NCBI RefSeq assembly: GCF_008974245.1
Contig: NZ_BBZI01000005.1
Coordinates: 1,048,040-1,112,039 of the forward strand
Source of the DNA: Streptomyces abyssomicinicus
Lineage (GTDB): Bacteria; Actinomycetota; Actinomycetes; Streptomycetales; Streptomycetaceae
Length of the DNA stretch: 64,000 nucleotides
Direction of reading: 5' to 3'
The notes under the pieces were generated by a model. The model was given only the letters and a program-made list of their open reading frames with translations, was not told where the DNA came from and made no database searches. Of the stretch, positions 1 through 8,827 are shown in pieces (position 1 is the first letter of the stretch; every line of letters begins with the position of its first letter). Both the position numbers and the translations under genes were made by a program.

Positions 1-1
1 T

Positions 2-33
2 GCGACCACGAGCGTATCGTTGGCGGGCGACTC
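2..33 (+). repeat. 32-base direct repeat, copy 1
   Basis: This 32-base sequence recurs at 6039..6070 in the same orientation with one mismatch. The two copies bracket about 6 kb containing the decayed recombinase and several small orphan genes. Read on the minus strand it would encode ESPANDTLVV, so it may be a relic of a duplicated gene end rather than an attachment site. Confidence 0.7.
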
Positions 34-185
34 ACCTCGGACACACAATTGCCCCACGGGGCACGGTTTTTGGGCAGGGGCGATCGGCACCCGCATCGGC
101 TCCCGGCCGGGGCGGGTGTTCTGCGTTTCCGGTCCCTTCCTGGCGCTCTCTCCCTTCCCCGGTGTCTTGCCGGCCTCGCGGTTCG

Positions 186-1701
186 TCAGTCGATGGTGAT
201 CCTTTCTGCTCGGGGTGTGTCCGCGGTCAGGGTCCTGGCCGCGGGGTCGTAGACCAGGGTGATTTCCTGGTCGCGGAGGTGGGCGATGGCCTGCTCGAGC
301 GTGGGCGGCGACGCCGGCCCGAGGCACGGACTTTCGTGCCTGACCGTTCCGATACGGCCGGTGAGGCGCAGGTGCAGGGCGGGCAGGCGGGGGAGGACCT
401 GGTCCTCGCGGATGTAGGCGTTCGGTGTGCGATCAGGGTCTGGACGAGTGCTGCTGGTGTGTCCGTGGCGGCACCGGTAGCCGGGGTGCTGGTGAGCCCA
501 GTGTGATTCCATGCGGCGTCCGCAGATGCCGCAGCACAGCAGACCGGCCAGCAGGTAGGTCCGGCCCGGTGTGGGCTGCGGGCGGGTGCGGATCTGCTGG
601 ACGGCGATGAAGTCTGCCTCGCTGACGAGCGCGGGGTGTGCGGGGCGGGTGGAGATGATCCAGTCGCCTGGGGTGTTCCACCGGGTGACGTCCCGGTGGC
701 CGAGTGAGGTCGTGGTCGGTGCGCTGGCGGTTCCAGACCTGGCGTCCGGTGTAGCGGGGGTTGGCGAGTATGGCCCTCACCGAGTGCAGCACCCACCGCC
801 GTCCAGTCCGGTGAGGGTTGCGGGCCGCGTCCGCGGCGGCCGGGCAGGGAATGCTCGCGTCGTTGAGTGCCCGGGTGATGCGGGCCATGTGCTGTGCCCG
901 ACCAGCCGCTGGGCGAAAATCCACGACACGACAGGACCGCACTCGGGGTGCACCGCCAAGGCCTGCGCGCACACGCCGCGGCGGGCGAGAGCCCGGTTCG
1001 GGTGCGGGCCGGCGTCCAACAGCCGGTAACCGTAGGGCGGGCGGCCGCCGAGGTAGCGGCCCTGGCTCCCGGGCCTGAACGGTCATCGCCGCCCGGGTGC
1101 GGATCCTGGCGCGGGCGATCTCCCGCTTGGACAGGATGCCCAGGAGGATCATCAATTCCTCCTGTCCGGCCACCTTGGGATCGACGGCACCGCCCAGTTC
1201 CGGCACCCACACCTCGACCCCGTAATGCTCGAAGAGAGGAGCCATGGACGCGAACTGGTTGCCGTAGAAGGCCCGCTCACTCGAGCCGATCACCACCGCG
1301 TCGAACTCCCGCTCCGGATCCGCCAACGTCACCAACAACGCGGAAGCCTCGGGACGGCGCGCCCAGGAGACGGTGCGGCTGCGGCCGACGTCGAAGTATT
1401 CCGCGACTATCCGCCCGTGTCCGGACACCAGCGCCTGGGCACCCATCAGCTGCCACGCTCTTGAGGTTGCCGGGTCCTGGTGGTCCTCCGTGGACATCCG
1501 ACCGTAGAACGCGAACCGAAGACTGCCTGACGAGAGGCCCGACAACGCGGAACTGGAGGCCTCGCAAGCCCAATTGGACAGCAGCCCGAGGGGAGGCGGA
1601 GATCCGGAGGCTGTCCCGACTGCATCCTGTGCCATGACGGGAACCTCCCCGGGCACCCTTTGCCTTTCCTGCGAGTTGCCCTGCCGGGCAACTGATTGCA
1701 C
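186..1701 (-). pseudogene. Serine recombinase (large resolvase/integrase type), frameshifted
   Basis: Three pieces of one large serine recombinase are recognisable across shifted frames. The N-terminal catalytic domain (about 1640-1090) has the YGRMSTE motif with the nucleophilic serine, then VVIGSSERAFYGNQ. The middle piece (about 1050-720) carries the recombinase domain, with GRRWVLHSVRAILANPRYTG. The C-terminal piece (512-186) holds the zinc-ribbon cysteines (CCGICGRRM and a later YRCRHGH). The frame changes near 1070, 850 and 715, so no full-length protein can be made. Such enzymes integrate or excise phages and ICEs. Its presence at the edge of an accessory region fits a dead integration module. 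A sequencing error is unlikely to explain several shifts. Confidence 0.85.
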
Positions 1702-1879
1702 CCGGACATCGAATAGTTGACCCGAACGAGTGAAGATCGGTCGCCGACCGTGAGGCGGTTCTCCTCTGCCCCGCCATCGGCAGGGCTGAACTGTCGCTTT
1801 GCGAACGTGGGACGCCTGTCCTTCCCCGCACCTGAGAAATCCGCTCGCAGAGGTCGGAGGCCGATGCCAGGATGCCCCA

Positions 1880-2446
1880 GTGAGTACCAGGCCGTGCCCG
1901 ACTTCCGACAGCTACGAGCGACTCGTCGCCGGCCTGTACGGACGAACCGTCGTCTCGGCCGACTACTTCGTACTCATGGGCGGCGAGGAAGGCACCGACC
2001 CTGACGAGTGGGACCACGGCGCCTGGCACGAGCCCACCATGGGCGTGGAGCTGACCTTGGACGACGGCGACACCTACTCAGCGGTGTGGGGCAGTACGTT
2101 CGACCACTACGGACTCGAGCTCTATCTGGCGCCCATGAGCGACTTCCTCTCCCACGTTGACAAGCCGGGCGGGTCGGCGCGCGTCACTGTCGCGGAGCAC
2201 TCCCGGTGGGCCGGCATCGTCACCGCTCCGATCGAGTACTGCCGCATCCAATGGGGCGGCCAGGAACATGGAGCTCGGGTGCCGGTGCCGGAAGCCATCC
2301 ACATACGGACCGCCACCGGCCAGGTGTGGATCGCCGCCGGCCGCCCGGCCACGTATGAATCTGACGGACCGTTCCACCTGGGCACCGACGACGTACTCGT
2401 CATCTTCGACACGGATGTCGCTGAGCAGGCCGGTCTCAGAATCTGA
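1880..2446 (+). CDS. Hypothetical protein
   Basis: I recognise no family. The 188-residue product is acidic and soluble, with no signal peptide or membrane segment. It contains tryptophan-rich stretches such as EWDHGAWHEPTMGVEL and ends in a beta-rich half (ATGQVWIAAGRPATYES). The GTG at 1880 was chosen because sequence before it (from 1799) is arginine/proline-rich and looks non-coding. A purine-rich AGAGGTCGGAGG lies about 20 bases upstream, which is a little far, so the start is uncertain. The gene stands alone between the recombinase relic and a DUF4240 gene. Its setting suggests an immunity-type or cargo gene, but that is only inference. Confidence 0.6.
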   Translation: MSTRPCPTSDSYERLVAGLYGRTVVSADYFVLMGGEEGTDPDEWDHGAWHEPTMGVELTLDDGDTYSAVWGSTFDHYGLELYLAPMSDFLSHVDKPGGSARVTVAEHSRWAGIVTAPIEYCRIQWGGQEHGARVPVPEAIHIRTATGQVWIAAGRPATYESDGPFHLGTDDVLVIFDTDVAEQAGLRI

Positions 2447-2565
2447 TCAAGACCCCAGAACGGTCTCGCGCGTCCGGATCCGAGCTGGCGGGCCAGGTGG
2501 CAGCGTGCTCAAGCGCGTCGCTTGGGATCGGCTGTGACCCAGCCGCCGAACTTGGCATCGGCGCG

Positions 2566-3135
2566 TCATGCCCGTTGAGAGAGACACCCGACAAGGCGTG
2601 GAAGTCGGCCGGCCATCAGCGCGGCGTCGTCGAAGTCCTCGCCCATATCCTCCTCGGCTCTGCCTGCGTCGGCGTCCGGCTGGAGTCCGTTCAGCGCTTC
2701 ATAGAAGGCGTCCTCGTCCCCGGCAATCCGTTCGTAGGCTCGGGAGGCCACGTAGTTGACCTCCTCGTAGAAGAGCTGCTCAGGACGGTCCAGGCTGTCG
2801 TCCTGAGCGTGCTCAACCACCAGAGGGTGGTCGGCCAGGGAGTCCGGCGCCGCGACGACCCGCTCGTACCACTCGCGGCCCAGGGAAATCACACCCGCGC
2901 GGAAGTCCATGAAGCTGTCGTCCGAGCAGCCGCCTCCGATGAGGTACGCCGCCGCCCACACGTCCCAGCGGTACAAGGCATCATGCAGTTCGTCGAACCG
3001 CAACTGAAACTCCAGGATCTCCCCTGGCGGTCGCCCTGCCAGCTCCCGCACGAGAATTTCGTCGAACGCGTCCTCGGCTCGGTCCGCCTCCGCTCGGACG
3101 GCTTCGACGATGCTCCAAAACGTGGCGATGTCCAT
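2566..3135 (-). CDS. DUF4240 domain protein
   Basis: The N-terminus MDIATFWSIVEAVRAEA and the later YLIGGGCSDDSFMDFRAGVISLG stretch match the DUF4240 family, whose members are small cytoplasmic proteins often found near polymorphic toxin loci in actinomycetes. Their biochemical role is unknown. The product is acidic, about 189 residues, without membrane segments. I chose the ATG at 3135, where the family alignment begins; a GTG six codons upstream (3153) is possible. The gene runs divergently from the HEAT-repeat pseudogene at 3223. Confidence 0.75.
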   Translation of the reverse strand: MDIATFWSIVEAVRAEADRAEDAFDEILVRELAGRPPGEILEFQLRFDELHDALYRWDVWAAAYLIGGGCSDDSFMDFRAGVISLGREWYERVVAAPDSLADHPLVVEHAQDDSLDRPEQLFYEEVNYVASRAYERIAGDEDAFYEALNGLQPDADAGRAEEDMGEDFDDAALMAGRLPRLVGCLSQRA

Positions 3136-3222
3136 GTCGACGCACTGTGCCACGGGGTTACGACAACGCTCACGCGGACGGAGAACGGCTGACGCCGGAT
3201 CTGTTGTGGCACCATCTCGGCC

Positions 3223-4060
3223 ATGACCGAGCGTGATGATGGCGTGGACTGGTCAGCGCTCTTCCATGCCGAAGGTTCTGCCGCGGACACACCGCTTCAC
3301 CTGCGGGCGCTCGCCGGCGATGACGCCAGGGCTCATGTCGAGGGATACTCGCACCTCTGGTCGCTGGTGCGTGGCCTCGACGGCCGGGCCTGGCCCGCGA
3401 CGGCGCCCGCCGCTCGCCTGGTCCTGGGGCTTCTGGACGATCTGTCGTTGTGGCCCGACGATCCGACGATGCATGACGCGCTACTCATCTGGCTCCACCG
3501 GTTCGGTGCCCTTGCGGACCTCGGCGACCGGGCATCCGTGATCCGGGCCCGTGTGGCCGACCGGTGGACGGGAGCTACGGGAATGGGCCACCGCATACTT
3601 GTCGGTCGATTCCGACGCCGTCGTACAAACCTGCATGTGGAAGGACGGCACAGGGCTTGGCCCACTCGTCCTCGAACAGGCGACCCTCGCCTGCTTCGAC
3701 GCGGTACCCGAGATCCTGGTGCGCACGCTGCCGCACCTCGACTCACCACGTGCCCACCGTAGGGCCTGTGCGGCGGCAGCCCTCGGGACACTGGCCCGGC
3801 ACCCCTCCCTGTCCCCGCAACGCCCGGCGCTGGCGATCCGGCTGGTCTCAACTGCCGGGTCGGCCGGGTCGCCTTGGGAACTCGCGACGATCCTGATCGC
3901 GACCGGCCAACTCCAGGGAGACACCCGCCCCTGGCTCACCCATGCAAATATGGGCGTCCGGAGCTGCGCGGCGCTGGCGCCCGAACTCGTCATCGGAGGA
4001 GGGGGTGATCTTGATCGAAGCGCCGTCCTCGGTGTCTGCTTGTCTCCGGATTGGTCGGAG
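3223..4060 (+). pseudogene. HEAT-repeat-like protein, frameshifted
   Basis: The first frame (from ATG 3223) encodes VDWSALFHAEGSAADTP and helical repeats up to about 3565. The same protein then continues in the next frame (ELREWATAYLSVDSDAVVQ, then LACFDAVPEILVRTLPHL and WLTHANMGVRSCAALA). A one-base shift near 3560 therefore breaks the gene. The N-terminus resembles the intact HEAT protein at 12111..13352 (IDWSELEHAYGPAEDVP), so the two are probably paralogues. The second frame runs on into the nuclease at 4076 without a stop, but that gene has its own ribosome binding site. Function unknown; related genes often sit beside toxins as putative immunity proteins. Confidence 0.6.
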
Positions 4061-4075
4061 CGGAAGGGGACGGGT

Positions 4076-5134
4076 ATGCCGCTGGAATCCCGGCTCGAGG
4101 ACCTGATCGAGGCCGATCCGGCGATCCTGGGGAAACCTCTGCTGCTGGTTGGCCGCCAGGTGCCGACGCCGTACGGCAAGGTAATCGACCTCCTTGGCAT
4201 CGATGCCGAGGGTAGCCTGCACGTGGTGGAGCTCAAACGGGATCCCACGCCTCGGGACGTGGTGGCGCAGGTCCTCGACTACGGCTCGTGGGTGCAGGAG
4301 CTGACCAACGAGCAGATACGCGAGATTTACGGCACGTACGCCCGCCGGAAAGGCCTTGCGGAGGAGTTGGACGAGGCGTTCGCGCTCACCTTCGGTGGCA
4401 GCCCGCCGGAGGCATTGAACTCCACCCACTCCCTGACCGTCGTCGCGAGTGAGATCGATGCCGCGACGGAGCGGATTGTCGCTTACCTGGCATCCGGATT
4501 TGGGGTGCCGGTCAATGTCTTGTTCTTCCGGTACTTCGAGGACGAAGGACGTTCCTACCTGGCACGTACCTGGCTGATAGACGATGCCGATGCCGCGGTG
4601 CCGTCCGCTGGGACGAAGGTCCGCGGCAAGCAGGAGCTGTGGAACGGGACGGACTGGTACGTGTCGTTCGGTGACGAGACTGGTGGCCGCAGCTGGGAGG
4701 ACGCACTGCGCTACGGGTTCGTGTCCGCCGGTGGCGGGGAGTGGTTCTCCCGCACGATTCGGTCTCTGCCGCTGGGTGCGCGCGTGTTCACCCACATTCC
4801 CAAGGTGGGATACGTGGGCGTCGGCACCGTCACCGGAGAGCCGCAGCCGTTCGACGAGGCCGTCCTCGCGGTTGACGGCGAGGAGCGGCCGATGTCCGAC
4901 CTCCCTCTGGCGGGTGTTTACCGATCCGGCGGCGAGGTCGCGCAGCAGGACGGGGAGGACCGCCGGGAGTGGATCGTGCCGGTCATGTGGGAACACGCCG
5001 TGCCCCGGACGGAGGCGTTGTGGCGCACGGGTTTCTTCGCCAACCAGAACTCCGCCTGCAAGCTCCGCGCTCGCTTCACCATTGAGGAGGTCTCCCGGCA
5101 CTTCGGTGTCGTCGAAGATCCCGGCGACGCCTGA
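4076..5134 (+). CDS. NucS/DUF91-like PD-(D/E)XK nuclease
   Basis: Residues about 10-75 hold the nuclease core: an ILGKPLLLVGRQV strand, VIDLLGIDAEG (metal-binding Asp), then VVELKRDPTPRDVVAQ (the E-x-K pair) and LDYGSWV. This arrangement is typical of NucS-like and related PD-(D/E)XK enzymes that cut branched, mismatched or foreign DNA. The remaining C-terminal region of the 352 residues is not recognised. I chose ATG 4076 because GGAAGGGG lies 8 bases before it, although the frame is open upstream into the broken HEAT-like gene. It lacks the usual NucS N-terminal domain, so it is not the housekeeping mismatch-repair NucS. It may be a defence or cargo nuclease. Confidence 0.7.
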   Translation: MPLESRLEDLIEADPAILGKPLLLVGRQVPTPYGKVIDLLGIDAEGSLHVVELKRDPTPRDVVAQVLDYGSWVQELTNEQIREIYGTYARRKGLAEELDEAFALTFGGSPPEALNSTHSLTVVASEIDAATERIVAYLASGFGVPVNVLFFRYFEDEGRSYLARTWLIDDADAAVPSAGTKVRGKQELWNGTDWYVSFGDETGGRSWEDALRYGFVSAGGGEWFSRTIRSLPLGARVFTHIPKVGYVGVGTVTGEPQPFDEAVLAVDGEERPMSDLPLAGVYRSGGEVAQQDGEDRREWIVPVMWEHAVPRTEALWRTGFFANQNSACKLRARFTIEEVSRHFGVVEDPGDA

Positions 5135-5253
5135 GGAACCAGGACAACCGCGGACCTTGCCCTCCCGGGCCAGCATCGCCCGCCGCCCGGCCCCGTGGAC
5201 CGGTGGACGGGAGTGAAGGCACGGTCGCCCGTCCGACGGTCCCGGCTCCGGAA

Positions 5254-5598
5254 TCAGTCCTCCGGCGGCGGATCCAGGATGACGTCGGAGACATCCCAGC
5301 CACCTTTGACGGCCGGTCCGTTCTGACCCATCGTGCAGGCGGCCGCCGATGTCGAGTCCGTGGGCGTCCACGCGCCGTACACCCGCACCGGCGGTTTGTC
5401 GTTGGAGACCCAGCAGTCGACCCAGACCCGGAAGAATCCGGTGCCGCCCGTGCAGGTTACGACGAAGTTGTAGAAGGACTGGTAGCGCTCGGGGGCGCAC
5501 TTGTTCGGCAGTGCCTGTGCGGTGCTCGCACCGACGCCGACGAGGGTGAGCGCGGCCATGGTGGCCGCGGTGAGTAAGGCGGAGATGCTTCTGCGCAT
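5254..5598 (-). CDS. Small secreted protein
   Basis: The product is 114 residues with a Sec signal peptide: MRRS, a hydrophobic stretch (LLTAATMAALTLVGVGA) and an STAQA-like cleavage site near residue 28. The mature part is about 85 residues with four cysteines (NKCAPE, VVTCTGG, VDCWVS, AAACTMG), probably forming two disulfides, and an acidic PPPED tail. ATG 5598 is preceded by AAGGAG at good spacing. It is monocistronic, with no related neighbour. Function unknown. Confidence 0.75.
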   Translation of the reverse strand: MRRSISALLTAATMAALTLVGVGASTAQALPNKCAPERYQSFYNFVVTCTGGTGFFRVWVDCWVSNDKPPVRVYGAWTPTDSTSAAACTMGQNGPAVKGGWDVSDVILDPPPED

Positions 5599-6131
5599 GC
5601 GGGGCTCCTTCGTGGGGGTGCTGCCGCCCGGACGGACGGCGGAGCTGAGGGCGCTGTGCTGCAGTGTCGCAGGGGGAGATGCAGCGGACAACGGGGCGTA
5701 ACGTGGCCCGCGTGCTCTGCCGCTGAACCGCCGTTTCCTCGTCCTGTACGTGTCGCTGTGGGACAGGAACAGCCCCCCGCACGACGGCGGCGGGCTCGCG
5801 GTGACCTCGTAGAGGTCGGTCGAAAATCACGTCCGCCGAGGCCGCGCCGCATGCCGATGCTCACGGTGAATGCCGTCGAGACGGTCGCTTCTTGCGGATG
5901 CAGAACGATGCCGGGAGCGATGCGAATGGGGAGCGGCGCCCGCGAGGACCTGGCAAGGGCAGGTCCCGGCTGCGTGATCGGTTGAGTCACCGACCCGGGG
6001 GAACGGCTGCCCATGGATTGAGGTCGAGGTGCCCTTGAGCGACCACGAGAGTATCGTTGGCGGGCGACTCCGGTGTTGGCGATGCTCCGGCGGGGGCGAA
6101 GCAACCGCCCCGCCGGGGCGGAACAAGCCCA
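5599..6131 (+). other. Gene-poor stretch
   Basis: I see no convincing gene here. A minus-strand stretch near 5850-5930 encodes PIRIAPGIVL, faintly like the start of the neighbouring barstar gene (AIRIVQNDITV), so a decayed immunity gene is possible. The second copy of the 32-base repeat (6039..6070) lies inside. Confidence 0.4.
6039..6070 (+). repeat. 32-base direct repeat, copy 2
   Basis: This matches positions 2..33 at 31 of 32 bases. It lies about 60 bases beyond the stop codon of the barstar gene. Sequence on either side differs between the two copies, so only this short block is shared. Confidence 0.7.
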
Positions 6132-6602
6132 TCAGCCGGCTGTCAGCTCGCGCTGCGTCTGCTGCGTGAGCTCGGGCGGGCACAGCATGACGACGCGGAA
6201 GGTGGTGCGGTTCTGTCCCGGGAGCTCAGGCTGCGCCGCCCAGAATTCTGCGCTGCGCTGCAGTGTCTTGAAGAAGAACCGGCGTTCGTCAGGGTTGGCC
6301 GAGAGCACCGCGTCGGTGTCGTCGACCGTCAGCAGGAAGTGCTGGGCGCTTATCCAGTGAAGGTCGCTCAGGCAGTCCCGTAGCGCGTCCCAGTTCCAGC
6401 CGAAATAGTCGGGGAGGCGCAGCGCCTCGTAGAACTGTGTGAACACCCCGTCCGAATCGGCCATCTCTTGCCCTCGCATCCGGGCCGAGTAGATGAGCCC
6501 GGTCGGAGGTAGCGCGTGCCCGACGGCGACGGTGATGTCGTTCTGCACGATGCGAATGGCCGATGGAGGGCCGTCTCCTGCCCACCAAACAGAGCCAGTC
6601 AT
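6132..6602 (-). CDS. Barstar family ribonuclease inhibitor (immunity protein)
   Basis: The motif LPDYFGWNWDALRDCLSDL near residues 65-85 is the hallmark of barstar-like inhibitors, whose helix and acidic residues plug the active site of a guanyl-specific RNase. The ATG at 6602 overlaps the stop codon of the upstream RNase fragment (ATGA), giving the toxin-immunity order and translational coupling expected of such pairs. The product is 156 residues; the extra N-terminal domain (MTGSVWWAGDGPPSAIRIV) is common in Streptomyces members. The gene is intact although its toxin partner has lost its 5' part, so it may now act only as an orphan immunity gene. Confidence 0.85.
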   Translation of the reverse strand: MTGSVWWAGDGPPSAIRIVQNDITVAVGHALPPTGLIYSARMRGQEMADSDGVFTQFYEALRLPDYFGWNWDALRDCLSDLHWISAQHFLLTVDDTDAVLSANPDERRFFFKTLQRSAEFWAAQPELPGQNRTTFRVVMLCPPELTQQTQRELTAG

Positions 6603-6910
6603 CTGCCGGTCTCCATCACGATGTAGGTCTGATAATGGGTCGGAGTGTAGTAGGCCGAGCCGTCCGACCCGGTCACCACCCTCTCGCCACCCCACTTCGG
6701 ATTGTCGACCGACTGGACCGTTCCCCACTCGGTGTAGCGGATGGGATTGCCCTGGCTGTCAAATTCGGGCCATTTGTAAGCGCCGTTGGCACCGGAGTTC
6801 TCGAACGGTCGAGGAATGGAAGGACCCATGAGTTGCGGGCCGGCGCCCTGCGCTTCGACTCCGAATTCACGAATGTCCCGAAGGACCCGTAGTGCTTCAG
6901 AACTCCTGCA
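6599..6910 (-). pseudogene. Guanyl-specific ribonuclease toxin domain, 5'-truncated
   Basis: The last 76 codons (from an in-frame ATG at 6829) encode a barnase/RNase Sa-type domain. It has a Glu in RYTEW, an Arg in GGERVV, the GSDGSAYYTP strand and a His in THYQTY, which correspond to the Glu/Arg/His catalytic set of microbial RNases. Recognisable protein continues upstream (EALRVLRDIREFG, then GPSIPRPFENSG) to about 6910 and then degenerates close to transposase debris. Such domains are normally the C-terminal tips of large secreted polymorphic toxins. Here the delivery part is gone. A short cytoplasmic protein could still start at 6829. Confidence 0.75.
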
Positions 6911-6984
6911 CCAGGGCTGACCTCGCGGAATGAGCCCGTCGAGCGTCCGGCAGGATCGGGTCTCGTGCTCATACGCATGACCTA

Positions 6985-7380
6985 CCTGCTTGCCACCCCG
7001 GCGACCAGGCGGAGCGCTTCACCTACCTGATCCGGGACAGAGACACCAAGTACACGGCCGCATTCGACGCCGTCTTCACCGGCCAGAACATCACCGTGAC
7101 CAAGACCCCGCCGCGCAGCCCCAACTGCAACCCGCACGCCGAACGGTTCATCCGCTCCGTACGCCAGGAGTGCACCAACCGGCTGCTGATCTATGGCCGC
7201 GGCCACGCCGAGAAGATCCTCCACGCGTACGCCCAGCAATTCAACGAACAGCGGCCCCACCAAGGCCGTGGCCAGCTCGCACCTCTCGACGACCCGAACG
7301 TCATACCTCTACCCACGCCCCGAATCCAGCGCAAACAAGCCGTCGGCGGCCTCATCAACGAGTACCGCCAGGCAGGCTGA
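6985..7380 (+). pseudogene. Transposase C-terminal fragment (integrase core), IS relic A
   Basis: An open frame from about 6985 encodes the second half of a DDE integrase-core transposase: FTYLIRDRDTKYTAAFDAVF with the catalytic Asp region, then PRSPNCNPHAERFIRSVRQE with the catalytic Glu, ending QAVGGLINEYRQAG and a stop at 7380. The N-terminal half and helix-turn-helix are missing, so it is inactive. Its 3' flank continues to about 7430, where it abuts relic B on the opposite strand. Shorter copies of the same 3' end occur at 17565-17645 and 29580-29705. Confidence 0.85.
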
Positions 7381-7419
7381 CCACTCGACAAAGCTCTGGT
7401 CAAACCACGTGAAGCGGTT

Positions 7420-7800
7420 TTGAAGCAGTACGGGAGCACGAGGGCCCGTATGGAGTGCACGGTCCGCGGGCGGCCCGGACGCCTGGGCCTGGAGCGGACG
7501 GCGTGCTGCCGGGCGACCAGATCGCGATGCCATCGAAGGACCGTCTCGGGACGCACCAGGAGCCGCAGCCAGCGCAGCCTCTCCTTCGGAAGCCAGTGCA
7601 GCAACGCCGCCAGGAACGCCCGGTCGGCCACCCCGAATCGCGGCCGACCGGAGCCCAGTTGTCGCTCGGGCACCGTGATCTGATGCCGTAGGGCCAGGAT
7701 CTCGATGTCCTTGGCCCGCTCGTTCGTGGGTAGGAGGCGTAGCAGCGCCAGCGCATTGCTCACGCCGAGGTAGACCAGTCGCAGGAGCACGAGGGTTACG
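7420..7800 (-). pseudogene. Transposase N-terminal fragment, IS relic B
   Basis: On the minus strand the frame encodes LRLVYLGVSNALALLRLLPT, then ILALRHQITVPERQLGSGRP, LLVRPETVLRWHRDLVARQH and RPGRPRTVHSIRALVL. This is the N-terminal and HTH region of an integrase-type transposase common in Streptomyces. Homology ends at about 7430, exactly where relic A begins, so relic A probably inserted into it or the two recombined. No clear start codon or catalytic half remains. Confidence 0.8.
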
Positions 7801-7920
7801 TTGCCGTCCCGCTCAAGTTCAGTGGAAGGTCTTGCCCCGGCACCGACCGTGAAGTTCCGTGGGGCGAGCCATCGGTCTCCTACCTGGGCGGATAAGGTTT
7901 TCGGCAAGGGCAGGGCGCAG

Positions 7921-8159
7921 TCCTGCCGACGCGATCTGCTGGACCGCACCATCATCTGGAACCACCAGCGTCTGCTCCGCACCCTTCGCGAGGTCGAGGA
8001 CTTCTACAACTCCCACCGCCCCACCAGGGAATCGCCAACGCGCGACCACTCCAGCCGCTACCGACCCCGATCAGCGATCCAGCACAGATCACCCACCTCA
8101 ACGTCCGACGGCGCGACCGCCTCGCCGGCATCCTCCGCGAATACCATCATGCCGCCTGA
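7921..8159 (+). pseudogene. Transposase C-terminal fragment, IS relic C (frameshifted)
   Basis: The plus strand encodes RRDLLDRTIIWNHQRLLRTL and FYNSHRP, the end of a transposase of the relic B family. The frame then shifts by one base near 8022; in the shifted frame it continues GIANARPLQPLPTPI and ends GILREYHHAA, stop 8159. A similar motif, GGATRARGTTTTCGGCA-like, occurs on both sides (about 7890 and 8166) and may mark old element ends. Together relics B and C could be two ends of one element in inverted arrangement. Confidence 0.8.
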
Positions 8160-8244
8160 CCCTCGCGGATGAAGTTTTCGGCAGGCGCACTACGGGCGGA
8201 CCACATTTCCCGAGCCCGAGGCCTCAACGCTGTCATGTGCTCGG

Positions 8245-8772
8245 TCAGTTGCAGTCCTCGGAGTCCTCGACCGCTGCGGTGAACGCGGCGATCAATGCCT
8301 CCATGGCGACCGGATCCTCCTGGTCGGGCGCCAGTGCATGGATGACGGTGTACAGGTTCTGCCGGGGGTGATCGTCGGAGGTGCAGGAGGAGGTCTTCCC
8401 GACTCCGCCGGTGCCCGAGTGGACGAAGCGGGAGTCGGCGGAGACTTTGGCGCCTTGCACCCCCAAGTAGCCGGCCGCCACCGACGAGGCGGACTCTCCC
8501 CGGGCCCACCAGGTACGGGTCTGGCGCAGAACGATGTCGCCGTCGATGAGCACGTCGCACCGTTTGGTGCCGCCGTTCGGAGCCGACTCCTTCGTGGTGA
8601 GGGTCTTGCCGCCGGGCAGGAAGGGCTCCACGAGCCCGGCGTCGAGCGGTATCCCGCACAGAGCGCCCGGAATGTCGTATGCCCGCTCCTCCTCGCCCCC
8701 GCCGGAGCAACCTGTGAGGGCGAGGGCGCCGAGAAGAACGTTCACTGCGGAGAGGACGGTGGAGCGGTACAC
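8245..8772 (-). CDS. Putative lipoprotein
   Basis: The product is 175 residues. It has a lipoprotein signal: VLSAVNVLLGALALTGC with a lipobox LTGC, Cys about residue 22, followed by a GGGEEE linker. The extracellular domain contains two further cysteines near PGALCGIPLD and TKRCDVLID and two more late in the chain (SSCTSD, DSEDCN), suggesting disulfides. It starts with GTG 8772, with GAAGG nearby. It lies 55 bases downstream of the DUF6571 gene on the same strand, probably as the third gene of that operon. No enzymatic motif is seen. A surface partner of the type VII-linked proteins is possible but unproven. Confidence 0.75.
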   Translation of the reverse strand: MYRSTVLSAVNVLLGALALTGCSGGGEEERAYDIPGALCGIPLDAGLVEPFLPGGKTLTTKESAPNGGTKRCDVLIDGDIVLRQTRTWWARGESASSVAAGYLGVQGAKVSADSRFVHSGTGGVGKTSSCTSDDHPRQNLYTVIHALAPDQEDPVAMEALIAAFTAAVEDSEDCN

Positions 8773-8827
8773 GGGGAAGCCCTTCGGTACGGCGTGGTCG
8801 GAAGAAGGAGGAGGCCTGCGGGAAGGG

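Noticed and set aside
3848..5830. 660-codon minus-strand frame
   Set aside because: It lies opposite the NucS-like nuclease and secreted protein genes, and its composition is shadow-like.
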